Position numbers and translations under genes: made by a program. A stretch of DNA of 64,000 nt. Source: Hyphobacterium sp. CCMP332. Lineage in GTDB: Bacteria; Pseudomonadota; Alphaproteobacteria; Caulobacterales; Maricaulaceae. The stretch spans positions 647,501-711,500 of the forward strand of contig NZ_CP058669.1 of assembly GCF_014323565.1 (NCBI RefSeq), given 5' to 3'. Of the stretch, positions 1 to 10,146 are shown one piece after another (the first letter of the stretch is position 1; each line of letters opens with the position of its first letter). The notes under the pieces were generated by a model, which was not told where the DNA came from, searched no databases, and saw only the letters and a program-made list of their open reading frames with translations.

Positions 1-2528
<2,528 letters not shown>

Positions 2529-2619
2529 TTTTGACGGTTCATGCACGGCGAACGCCTCGTTCGCGCGTGACAGAGCGTCGGAAATCTGGATGTCTCAATG
2601 AAACTGAATCAAACGTGCC

Positions 2620-2737
2620 GACCGGGTGGTTATAGCGAGGGGAAACCACCCGTTTCCATTCCGAACACGGCCGTTAAGACCCTCAGCGCCGATGGTACTA
2701 TGTCTTAAGGCATGGGAGAGTAGGTCGCTGCCCGGTC
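2620..2737 (+). rRNA. rrf: 5S ribosomal RNA
   Basis: It lies about 90 bases after the 23S end, about 118 nt long. The terminal stem GACCGGG/CCCGGTC closes the molecule, and the loop signatures CCATTCCGAACACGG and GGGAGAGTAGGTCGCTG are present. It is part of the same rRNA operon. No tRNA follows it immediately; the initiator tRNA is about 1.1 kb further on. Confidence 0.95.
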
Positions 2738-2774
2738 TGCACGTTTGATTTGGCCCTGATCCGAACAATTCATC

Positions 2775-2807
2775 AAAAAGCCCCGTGGGAAACTGCGGGG
2801 CTTTTTT
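2775..2807 (+). terminator. rRNA operon terminator
   Basis: A stem GCCCCG-TGGGAAACTG-CGGGGC is flanked by an A-run and a T6 run, directly after the 5S gene. It is a standard Rho-independent terminator and separates the rRNA operon from tRNA-fMet downstream. Confidence 0.85.
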
Positions 2808-2919
2808 GTGTCTTCATTCCGCTTTGCATGGAGGGCCGCAAGGCCCGAACGCCAGTGTCTGGCATCGCCTCGCGCAAAGGCGGCTTGTGCCGGCTCTATC
2901 TGGGCTTCCGGTGTGTCGC

Positions 2920-3714
2920 TCATGGCAATGACAGGATCACATTTCGCCCCAGATCCCGCTCGACAATATAGCCTTGTGAAATCGCAAGAGCGACCGGGTC
3001 CGTTTCGGGGGTCGCCAACAGCTGCTCAACAATCAGACAGCGCGGCCAGCTGGCCCTTGGAGCGCTCTGGAAAAAGGGTGCCAGAATACGGTGCTCCAGA
3101 CCCTCAACATCAATCTTCATGGCATCAAGCCGCTCTATGGAGCGTTCCGTGAGATAATCGGCCAGAGGCAGGGCAGGGACAGTGATGGTCTCGCCTTCGC
3201 CCTGCAGCCCGCTTTCGCCGCGATTGTGATGATTGATGGTGAAGGTAATGTCCCCGCGCTCATCCGAAATCGCCAATTCGTCCAGCTGCACTGTCGCATC
3301 AAATTGATTGGCTGCCAGATTGAACGCAAATCTCCGCGCCATTTCCGGCTGCGCCTCGATCGCGAACAGGCGGGCATTTGCCGGGGCCTTAGCCGCGAGA
3401 TGAAGCGTGTATCCGCCGCAATTGGCGCCCAGATCGACAAAAGTGAAGCCCTCCTTGATCAGGGACGAAAGATGCGCCAGCTCCGCGGGGTCAAAACGGC
3501 CGGGCGTATATAGCACCCGCTTTTCCGAGAGATTGTCCCTTGGATGCAAACGGGCTCGAAAGCCCAGCCTTTCGACATCGGCTATGTCGGGGGCAAACCA
3601 ACTGGCCAGCCGCGCCCAGGCCTTGCTGTCGGCGGTGTGCGCACGTTCCAGAAATCGTTTGAACAGGCCCGATGGAGCGGCAGCCCCCCAGGGCCGGGGA
3701 TCAGAATTTGTCAT
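2920..3714 (-). CDS. FkbM family SAM-dependent methyltransferase
   Basis: A 264-residue predicted SAM-dependent O-methyltransferase of the FkbM family, whose members methylate sugars, lipids or secondary metabolites. The SAM-binding motif FVDLGANCGGYT is at residues 92-103. The second family signature MKIDVEGLEHRIL starts near 199. No signal peptide or membrane segment is evident, so it is probably cytoplasmic. The start is an ATG without a strong ribosome binding site. The gene lies antisense between the rRNA terminator and tRNA-fMet, isolated from any glycan cluster, so its substrate cannot be inferred. Confidence 0.85.
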   Translation of the reverse strand: MTNSDPRPWGAAAPSGLFKRFLERAHTADSKAWARLASWFAPDIADVERLGFRARLHPRDNLSEKRVLYTPGRFDPAELAHLSSLIKEGFTFVDLGANCGGYTLHLAAKAPANARLFAIEAQPEMARRFAFNLAANQFDATVQLDELAISDERGDITFTINHHNRGESGLQGEGETITVPALPLADYLTERSIERLDAMKIDVEGLEHRILAPFFQSAPRASWPRCLIVEQLLATPETDPVALAISQGYIVERDLGRNVILSLP

Positions 3715-3773
3715 CCGTTCTGCATAGGCGAGAGAAAAGCAGTCGCCAAGCTGTCATGATAGTGTGACGGGCC

Positions 3774-3802
3774 TTGCATCAGCCTCCGTCATGGCCTAGA
3801 TA
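3774..3802 (+). promoter_or_regulatory. Candidate sigma-70 promoter for tRNA-fMet
   Basis: A -35-like TTGCAT (3774-3779) and a -10-like TAGATA (3797-3802) are separated by exactly 17 bases. The tRNA begins 33 bases beyond the -10 box. Because the rRNA terminator lies upstream, the tRNA needs its own promoter, which supports the call. It is a match by eye only. Confidence 0.55.
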
Positions 3803-3834
3803 CGCCCTCCCGTCCTTGAAGGATGGGGTTTTGA

Positions 3835-3910
<76 letters not shown>

Positions 3911-3911
<1 letters not shown>

Positions 3912-3943
3912 AAAAAGCCCCTGGCACTTGCCGGGGGCTTTTC
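3911..3943 (+). terminator. Bidirectional terminator after tRNA-fMet
   Basis: A strong hairpin, GCCCCTGGCA-CTTG-CCGGGGGC, has an A6 run on one side and a T-rich run on the other. It can end the tRNA transcript on the plus strand and, read on the minus strand, the lipoprotein gene whose stop is at 3960. Confidence 0.8.
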
Positions 3944-3959
3944 CTTTTCTGAGGGCTGG

Positions 3960-4451
3960 TTAGCCGGCGAATAGGCCGCTGGCGGTTTCGCCAACAACTT
4001 CCCATTCGCCCGGCGCGGTCTGACGCAGGCGCGCCGTGATCTCGAAATAGCTCTCGCCGCATTCCATATCCATGCATTCCATGCCGTCGGGGACGATCTC
4101 GAACCCGCTAACCGAGAGCATGCAGAACTGTTCCAGCGGGACATCCTCGATTTCGGTGCAATTGGCCGATCCGGACGAAACCTGCGTCACATCGTTTGCT
4201 CTCTCGCGCAAAGCCGCGATTTCGCTTTCCGGCGTCAGTTCGACTCCGCTGACAAACATGGACATCGGTCCGTAGTCGGATCCATTCTGATCAATCACAG
4301 CGACGCTATCGCCGGCGTCCTGATAGACGCCCAGAAGTTCGTTTGCGTTTGGCGATGTCCAGGACAGAGTGTCTGGGGCGGCAGTGTCTGTCGACCCACC
4401 ACAACCAGCAAGGCAAACGGTTGTGGCGAGGGTGAAAATGATCCGTTGCAT
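3960..4451 (-). CDS. Predicted lipoprotein, unknown function
   Basis: A 163-residue secreted lipoprotein. The type II signal peptide ends in a lipobox LAGC near residues 14-17, followed by GGSTDTAAPD. GGAGA lies seven to eight bases before the ATG. The body is acidic and contains several cysteines (CTEIEDV, FCMLSVSG, GMECMDMECG), which may form disulfides in the periplasm. I do not recognise a named domain. It is transcribed toward the tRNA terminator, and the pckA terminator lies upstream, so it is a single-gene unit. Confidence 0.75.
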   Translation of the reverse strand: MQRIIFTLATTVCLAGCGGSTDTAAPDTLSWTSPNANELLGVYQDAGDSVAVIDQNGSDYGPMSMFVSGVELTPESEIAALRERANDVTQVSSGSANCTEIEDVPLEQFCMLSVSGFEIVPDGMECMDMECGESYFEITARLRQTAPGEWEVVGETASGLFAG

Positions 4452-4468
4452 AATCTGTCTCCAAATAA

Positions 4469-4499
4469 AAAGTCCCGGTAGAGAGGCTACCGGGACTTT
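4469..4499 (-). terminator. pckA terminator
   Basis: A perfect 13-bp stem (AAAGTCCCGGTAG pairing with CTACCGGGACTTT) with a 5-base loop. On the minus strand it is followed by TTTTTATTT, so it fits a Rho-independent terminator for pckA, whose stop codon is 27 bases upstream. Confidence 0.85.
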
Positions 4500-4525
4500 G
4501 TCAAAACGCTAATCGTGAAGGCGTT

Positions 4526-6148
4526 CTATTCCGCGACGGCCACGTTGACCTCGGCCAGGGTCGGAGCGGCTGCGCGCACATAGGGGGCAACATGATCCTC
4601 GAATTTCGTGAAATTCGAGACAAACATCTCTGCCAGTCTTGCTGCCTGGACGTCATAGGCGTTCGGATTTGTCCAGGTGGACCGCGGGTCGAGAATGCGG
4701 CTCTCAACACCCGGAACAGCGGTCGGAACCATAAAGCCGAAATTCGGGTCCTGGCGGAAGGTGGCATTGTTAAGCGAACCATCAAGGGCCGCATTCAACA
4801 GAGCGCGCGTGGCCTTGATCGGCATGCGCTGGCCTTCGCCATAGGCACCGCCCGTCCAGCCCGTATTGACCAGCCAGCAATCGACGCCGTGTTCCGCGAT
4901 CAGTTCACGCAGAAGAGCGCCATACTCGGCCGGGTGGCGCGGCATGAAGGGCGCGCCAAAACAGGCTGAGAAGGTCGCGGTTGGCTCAGTGACGCCTTTT
5001 TCGGTGCCGGCGACTTTTGCGGTGTAGCCCGACAGGAAGTGGTACATGGCTTGCGCAGGCGTCAGTTTCGCGATCGGCGGCATGATACCGAAGGCGTCAC
5101 ACGTCAGCATGATCAGGTTTTTGGGCTGACCACAGCGACCGGTGTCGGAAGCGTTTGGAATGGCCTCGATCGGATAGGCGCCCCGGCTGTTTTCAGCCAG
5201 TGTCGCGTCGTCCAGATCAAGCTCCCGGGTGACGGGGTCCATGACAACGTTTTCCAGCACAGTGCCCCAGCGTTGTGTAGTGGCGTGAATTTCCGGCTCC
5301 GCCGTCGGGCAAAGCCGGATCATTTTTGCGTAACAGCCGCCTTCAAAATTGAAGAGGCCGTTTTCCGACCAGCCATGCTCATCGTCGCCAACCAGCGTGC
5401 GGCTGGCGTCTGCGGAGAGCGTGGTTTTGCCCGTGCCCGACAAACCGAAAAAAATCGCGGCATTGTCGCCATCGGTGTTGACCGAGCAATGCATCGGCAT
5501 GATGCCCTTGGCCGGCAGCAGGTAATTGAGAATGGTGAAGACAGACTTTTTGGTCTCACCGGCATAGGATGTGCCGCCGATCAGAACCATTTTGCGCGCA
5601 AAATCGACTGCAATGACAGTTTCGCTGCGGCAACCATGACGCTCGGGATCGGCCTTGAAGCTCGGCAGGTTTACAATCGTGAATTCCGGGTCAAATCCGG
5701 CCAGCTCGCTGGCTTCAGGACGGCGCAGCAGGTGGCGAATGAAAAGCGAGTGCCAGGCAAACTCCGTCACAACCCGGACCGGAAGGCGATGATCGAGGTC
5801 GGCGCCGCCAAACAGATCCTGAACGAATAATTCCTTGTCCGCCATGTGGGCCTGGAAGTCTTCCCAGATTGCGGTGAACTGGTCCGGCGTGATCGCCGCA
5901 TTGGTATCCCACCAGACGGTGTCTTCGGTGGTCTCATCGCGGACGGTAAACTTGTCCTTTGCGGATCGGCCTGTGTGTTGACCGGTCTTCACAACAAGGG
6001 CACCGCCCTTGGCGATCTCGCCCTCACCACGTTGAACAGCTTCCTGATAGAGGGCAGCTTCGTTCCAGTTGTGATTTAGCGGCCCGGTTCTGGACACTCC
6101 CAGATATGCCAATACGTTCGCATCGCGGTCATTCGCCTGCTCGAACAT
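4526..6148 (-). CDS. pckA: Phosphoenolpyruvate carboxykinase (ATP)
   Basis: ATP-dependent PEP carboxykinase converts oxaloacetate and ATP to PEP, CO2 and ADP, the entry step of gluconeogenesis from organic acids. The kinase-1 motif [13 protein letters not shown] is near residues 235-247, with NFEGGCYAK after it and the substrate loop TGRSAKDKF near 60. An in-frame extension reaches 6226, but the ATG at 6148 has a G-rich ribosome binding site (GGGGGG) and gives 540 residues, the usual family length. It is cytoplasmic and monocistronic. The adjacent chvG/chvI-type regulators seen in many alphaproteobacteria are not here. Confidence 0.95.
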   Translation of the reverse strand: MFEQANDRDANVLAYLGVSRTGPLNHNWNEAALYQEAVQRGEGEIAKGGALVVKTGQHTGRSAKDKFTVRDETTEDTVWWDTNAAITPDQFTAIWEDFQAHMADKELFVQDLFGGADLDHRLPVRVVTEFAWHSLFIRHLLRRPEASELAGFDPEFTIVNLPSFKADPERHGCRSETVIAVDFARKMVLIGGTSYAGETKKSVFTILNYLLPAKGIMPMHCSVNTDGDNAAIFFGLSGTGKTTLSADASRTLVGDDEHGWSENGLFNFEGGCYAKMIRLCPTAEPEIHATTQRWGTVLENVVMDPVTRELDLDDATLAENSRGAYPIEAIPNASDTGRCGQPKNLIMLTCDAFGIMPPIAKLTPAQAMYHFLSGYTAKVAGTEKGVTEPTATFSACFGAPFMPRHPAEYGALLRELIAEHGVDCWLVNTGWTGGAYGEGQRMPIKATRALLNAALDGSLNNATFRQDPNFGFMVPTAVPGVESRILDPRSTWTNPNAYDVQAARLAEMFVSNFTKFEDHVAPYVRAAAPTLAEVNVAVAE

Positions 6149-6290
6149 GGTACCCCCCGGTTGCTGGATGTCGCTGATCGCGACCGATCCATCCTGATGT
6201 GCGTTTTGCCGGTTAAACGCCCTCACTAAGGGACGAGACGCCCGGCATCAAGTCTATTCTCCCACTGCAAGTGCAGGGCCAGATAACGAA

Positions 6291-7178
6291 TTATGACTCA
6301 GGAAGCGGAATGTGTTCTGTTTCGCCCGGTGGCAAAGCAAAGGCGCTGTTCTCGAATCCGGCATCAGCTGACGCTTTCCAGTCGGCCTTGGCTTTCTCAA
6401 GGCGGTCCTTGGAGCTGGACACGAAATTCCAGAAAATGTGCCGGTCTCCCGCCAGCTTTGCGCCGCCACAGATCATAACGCAGGCCGATTTCACTGTGCG
6501 TATGCCGATCGACGCCTCATCATCCAGTACGATCATCTCGCCTTCACCGAACAAGCGGCCATCAATTTCGATCTCGCCACTGACGACATACACAGCCCGC
6601 TCTTCGTGCTCGTCGGTCAGTTTGAAAACGGAGCCGGCGTCAGATTCGACATGCAGATAGAAGATCGGAGAAAACACTTTCACTGGAGATGTTTTACCGT
6701 AAGCCGATCCCAGGATCAGGCGCATCTTCACACCATCCATCTCGATTTCGGGCAATTCCCCGGAGGCATGATGGCTGAAAAACGGGTCGGTCTCTTCATC
6801 TCCGGTGGGCAGCGCGACCCACGTCTGGATGCCGTGCAGTTTGTGACCAGCGGCGCGCGCCGTGTCACCAGTCCGTTCTGAATGAACGATGCCGCGCCCC
6901 GCCGTCATCCAGTTCACATCGCCGGGTTTGATCGTTTTATGGACGCCGAGCGTATCACGGTGGTCCATTTCGCCATCAAAGAGGTATGTCACGGTCGCAA
7001 GACCGATATGCGGGTGTGGACGCACATCGATGCCAGTGCCGGGCTCGAATTCAGCGGGTCCGATATGGTCGAAAAATATGAACGGCCCGACGAGGCGTCT
7101 TTTGGCGACCGGAATAAGGCGACGAACGGCAAACCCGCCGAGATCCTTCGCCCGTCCGGAAATCGTCATTTCAATCAT
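6291..7178 (-). CDS. Pirin family protein
   Basis: A 295-residue two-domain cupin of the pirin family. Such proteins bind a metal; some are quercetin dioxygenases, others act as redox or transcription cofactors. The N-terminal cupin carries the ligand set PHPHIGLATV plus a later HSER (His and Glu), all present. The C-terminal pirin domain (near 180-290) includes the GEGEMIVLDD strand. The start at 7178 has AGGAG eight to nine bases upstream. A longer frame to 7250 lacks such a site. It is transcribed divergently from the M28 peptidase gene, and nothing nearby indicates its substrate. Confidence 0.9.
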   Translation of the reverse strand: MIEMTISGRAKDLGGFAVRRLIPVAKRRLVGPFIFFDHIGPAEFEPGTGIDVRPHPHIGLATVTYLFDGEMDHRDTLGVHKTIKPGDVNWMTAGRGIVHSERTGDTARAAGHKLHGIQTWVALPTGDEETDPFFSHHASGELPEIEMDGVKMRLILGSAYGKTSPVKVFSPIFYLHVESDAGSVFKLTDEHEERAVYVVSGEIEIDGRLFGEGEMIVLDDEASIGIRTVKSACVMICGGAKLAGDRHIFWNFVSSSKDRLEKAKADWKASADAGFENSAFALPPGETEHIPLPES

Positions 7179-7330
7179 ACGGCGATGCTCCTGATAACCC
7201 GGTTCGAATATAGGGGGCTTTTCACGACTTTGCACACCGAGTGAGGACACGCGTCTGAGCGCTTGCCTTGAGGGGCGGGGTGAGCCGGGTTAGCTTCCGC
7301 AGCAACACTGGGTTTTGGGAGATATCCAAC

Positions 7331-8818
7331 ATGTTTATTCGCGTTGCGAGTGCCGCCTGCCTTTTGATGTCAGCAACTGCATATGCGCAAGATGACGCTT
7401 TGATCAGCGAAGAATCCGCGGCCACGGCACGCGAACTGATGCAGCGGGGTCTGGAATCGGACACCGGTTATGAGATCGTCAGATCGCTCACCACCGAGGT
7501 GGGGCCGCGGCTTGGCGGCTCCGAACAGGAAGCTCGAGCCCGCGACTGGGCAGTACAGATGTTCACTGAACTGGGTTTCGAGAATGTCCGGGTCGAGCCC
7601 TTTGAAATGCCGTACTGGGATCGAGGCAGTATTGAACTGCGGATCGTCGAGCCGTTTCCCCAGATGCTGATCGGGTCGGCGCTCGGTGGTTCTGCCGCAA
7701 CGCCGCAAAACGGGCTGGAGCGCGATATTGTCTTTTTTGACAGTTTTGATGCCTTGCGCGATGCGCCCGATGATGGATCGCTCGAAGGCCGGATTGCCTA
7801 CGTAAATGACCGGATGATATCGGCGCAAACCGGAGCCGGTTATGGTCCGGCCAATGCAAAGCGCCAGTTTGCCTGGCTCGAAGCCGAGGCGCGCGGCGCT
7901 GCGGCCGTCATCATCCGGTCGGTCGGCACTGACAGCCACCGCTTCCCTCACACAGGTATGATGAGCACACCCAATGCATCTTCAGTGGCGGCAGGCCGTC
8001 ATTCCCGGGCCGTCATCGACTACCTCAATGCCGAGCATCCTGACTTCAACGAGAATCGTGTCTGGTCGTCTATTCCGGCTGTCGCGGTTTCCGCACCGGA
8101 TGCCGATCAGATTGAGCGCATTCATGGTGCGGGTGAAACCCTGAGGGCCCACCTCTCGGTCGTGGCCGGGTGGAGGGGCATGCGTCAGTCCGGAAATGTC
8201 ATCGCCGAAATTCCGGGACGGGAACTGCCTGACGAAGTCGTCCTGATTGGCGCCCACCTCGATAGCTGGGACGAAGCCACTGGCGCGATCGACGATGGTG
8301 CCGGAGTCGGTATTGTCACCGCTGCAGCCCATCTCATCGGTCAGTTGCCGCGCGCGCCGCGCCGCACGATTCGCGTTGTATTGTTTGGAGCAGAGGAAGT
8401 CGGCCTGCTGGGTGCCTTTGCCTATGCCCGGCAGAATGCCGATGAGATCGGAAATATCGTTCTGGCCTCGGAATCTGATTTTGGCGCGGGTCTCGTTTGG
8501 TCGTTGACTTCGGGCACCAGCGATGAAGGAACGGCTTTCCTCGATGAAACCCAGCGCATCATTTCCCCGCTGGGAATTATTCGCGGAGATCGTGCCAATC
8601 GCGGCGGCGGGCCGGACATCATTCCGCTCGCCATGCAGGGGGTGCCAGTCTTCCGCCTGACCCAGGACGGCACGGATTACTTCGACCTGCATCACACGCC
8701 GGATGACACATTCGACAAGATAGACCCGGACGAGCTGGCCCAGAATGTCGCGGCATGGGCCGCCGTTGTTTGGCTTGCCGCCGACTCAGATGTCGAATTC
8801 CGAACGCAGGATGAATAG
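7331..8818 (+). CDS. Secreted M28 family zinc metallopeptidase
   Basis: A 495-residue predicted exported aminopeptidase/carboxypeptidase of family M28, resembling the plasma glutamate carboxypeptidase branch. A signal peptide of about 20 residues ends in AYAQ-DD. A PA-like insert lies near 110-260. The two-zinc site is visible: GAHLDSWD (His and Asp near 309-311), AIDDGAG, the general base pair GAEEVG near 355, SESDFG, and DLHHTPDDT near the C-terminus. GGGAGA precedes the ATG at 7331. A longer in-frame start at 7268 would bury the signal peptide. It is probably a periplasmic enzyme for scavenging peptides. Confidence 0.92.
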   Translation: MFIRVASAACLLMSATAYAQDDALISEESAATARELMQRGLESDTGYEIVRSLTTEVGPRLGGSEQEARARDWAVQMFTELGFENVRVEPFEMPYWDRGSIELRIVEPFPQMLIGSALGGSAATPQNGLERDIVFFDSFDALRDAPDDGSLEGRIAYVNDRMISAQTGAGYGPANAKRQFAWLEAEARGAAAVIIRSVGTDSHRFPHTGMMSTPNASSVAAGRHSRAVIDYLNAEHPDFNENRVWSSIPAVAVSAPDADQIERIHGAGETLRAHLSVVAGWRGMRQSGNVIAEIPGRELPDEVVLIGAHLDSWDEATGAIDDGAGVGIVTAAAHLIGQLPRAPRRTIRVVLFGAEEVGLLGAFAYARQNADEIGNIVLASESDFGAGLVWSLTSGTSDEGTAFLDETQRIISPLGIIRGDRANRGGGPDIIPLAMQGVPVFRLTQDGTDYFDLHHTPDDTFDKIDPDELAQNVAAWAAVVWLAADSDVEFRTQDE

Positions 8819-8860
8819 GTCTGACACCTGACCGCCTCTATTGGGCTTAACGGACACTTA

Positions 8861-8887
8861 ACCGCCCCAAATGGGGCGGCTTTGTCG
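8861..8887 (+). terminator. Terminator after the M28 peptidase gene
   Basis: Stem CCGCCCC-AAAT-GGGGCGG followed by TTTGTCGTTT. The T-run is imperfect, so the hairpin is clear but the termination efficiency is uncertain. Confidence 0.6.
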
Positions 8888-8999
8888 TTTCTGTCCCGGA
8901 ATGGCCTTTTAGTGGCGGTTATTACTCCCTGATTCAAAGCGACTTTCCCGGTGCGAGGGATTTCCGGCGGGCTTGCCCGCCATCGCACTGGGGGGCGAT

Positions 9000-10124
9000 A
9001 TGGGAATCGCTATTATAGCGGGAACGCGGCCTGAGATATTAAAGCTCGCGCCCGTTTACCTGAGTTTGGAAGAAGCGGCGCTGGAGCCGGTCTGGATTGC
9101 CACGGGACAACACGGCGATCTGGCAGAGCAGGCGCTGGATGCCGTCGACATCCGGCCGGATGTAACGCTGAGCGGTGGATGGGATCCCCGTTCCCTGACG
9201 GAATTGTCCGCAGGGTTGCTGTCTCAGCTGGGACAGTGGGTCGAGGTAAACAAGCCACGTGCTGTCCTTGTGCAAGGCGATACGGCGAGTGCCTGGTCCG
9301 GCGCGCTGGCGGCGCATTTGCACAAAGTACCGGTCGGGCATGTCGAAGCCGGCTTGCGAAGCGGCGACACCAACAACCCCTTTCCTGAAGAAAGCTTTCG
9401 GCGGCTGATTGCGCCGATTGCCGACTTTCATTTTGCGCCGACGCGTTTGGCCGAGAAAAATCTGCGTCTGGATGGTGTGCGCCGGTCCCGGATTTGGATC
9501 ACCGGCAATACCATCATTGATACCGTGCTGCAGATGGCGGACCGCGTTCGCGCGCCAGCGATCCTTGATCAGGTGAAGCCGGGCGAACGGATCATTCTGT
9601 TGACCGCTCACCGCCGAGAAAACTGGGGCGAGGGTATCGCGGGTATTTGCCGCGCCGCCAGAACACTCGTCGAGCGTCATCCGGATATTCGTATCATCTT
9701 TCCGGCCCATTCAAATCCGCGGGTCCGGGAAACGGTCGAGGCCATGCTGGGCGCAACTGACCGCATTCATGTCATCGCGCCGTTGGCCTATCCCGAGTTC
9801 ATCGCCGTTCTGAAAGCCAGCCACCTCGTCTTGTCAGATTCCGGCGGCGTGCAGGAAGAGGCGCCCAGCTTTGATGTGCCTGTCCTTGTTCTGCGCGAGA
9901 CCACCGAACGCCAGGAGGCTATCGACGCAGGCGTTGCCAAACTAGTGGGGACAGACCCCGGCGTCATCGTGAGAGAGGCGTCAAGACTTCTCACTCGCGC
10001 TGCCGCGCACCGTAAAATGGCAAGTCGACAAAATCCGTTTGGAGATGGCAAGTCGAGCCCTCGGATCGCTGACATACTGGCGCGTGAACTGAGCAAGCCG
10101 GTGGCTTTCAGGCAGGCCAGCTGA
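9000..10124 (+). CDS. wecB: UDP-GlcNAc 2-epimerase, non-hydrolysing
   Basis: Interconverts UDP-GlcNAc and UDP-ManNAc. The 374-residue length matches the family. The N-terminal GTRPEILKLAP motif is intact, as are the catalytic residues in VQGDTAS (Asp), HVEAGLRSGD (Glu), PFPEESFRR (Glu) and TAHRRENWGEG (His). The ATG at 9000 has a G6 run ahead of it; an earlier in-frame start at 8973 lacks a site. The stop overlaps the nfrB start (TGATG), so the two are translationally coupled. In E. coli wecB was also found as nfrC, required with nfrA and nfrB for phage N4 adsorption, which gives this gene order meaning: it should supply UDP-ManNAc to NfrB. Confidence 0.95.
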   Translation: MGIAIIAGTRPEILKLAPVYLSLEEAALEPVWIATGQHGDLAEQALDAVDIRPDVTLSGGWDPRSLTELSAGLLSQLGQWVEVNKPRAVLVQGDTASAWSGALAAHLHKVPVGHVEAGLRSGDTNNPFPEESFRRLIAPIADFHFAPTRLAEKNLRLDGVRRSRIWITGNTIIDTVLQMADRVRAPAILDQVKPGERIILLTAHRRENWGEGIAGICRAARTLVERHPDIRIIFPAHSNPRVRETVEAMLGATDRIHVIAPLAYPEFIAVLKASHLVLSDSGGVQEEAPSFDVPVLVLRETTERQEAIDAGVAKLVGTDPGVIVREASRLLTRAAAHRKMASRQNPFGDGKSSPRIADILARELSKPVAFRQAS

Positions 10125-10146
10125 TGGAGGGGTTTGATCCCTCCAT
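10124..10146 (+). promoter_or_regulatory. Hairpin over the nfrB start region
   Basis: A perfect inverted repeat, ATGGAGGG (10124-10131) and CCCTCCAT (10139-10146), with a 7-base loop. It contains both candidate start codons (10124 and 10145) and the only Shine-Dalgarno-like run. If it folds in mRNA, nfrB would be hard to initiate unless ribosomes finishing wecB open it, a common coupling device. Confidence 0.5.
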
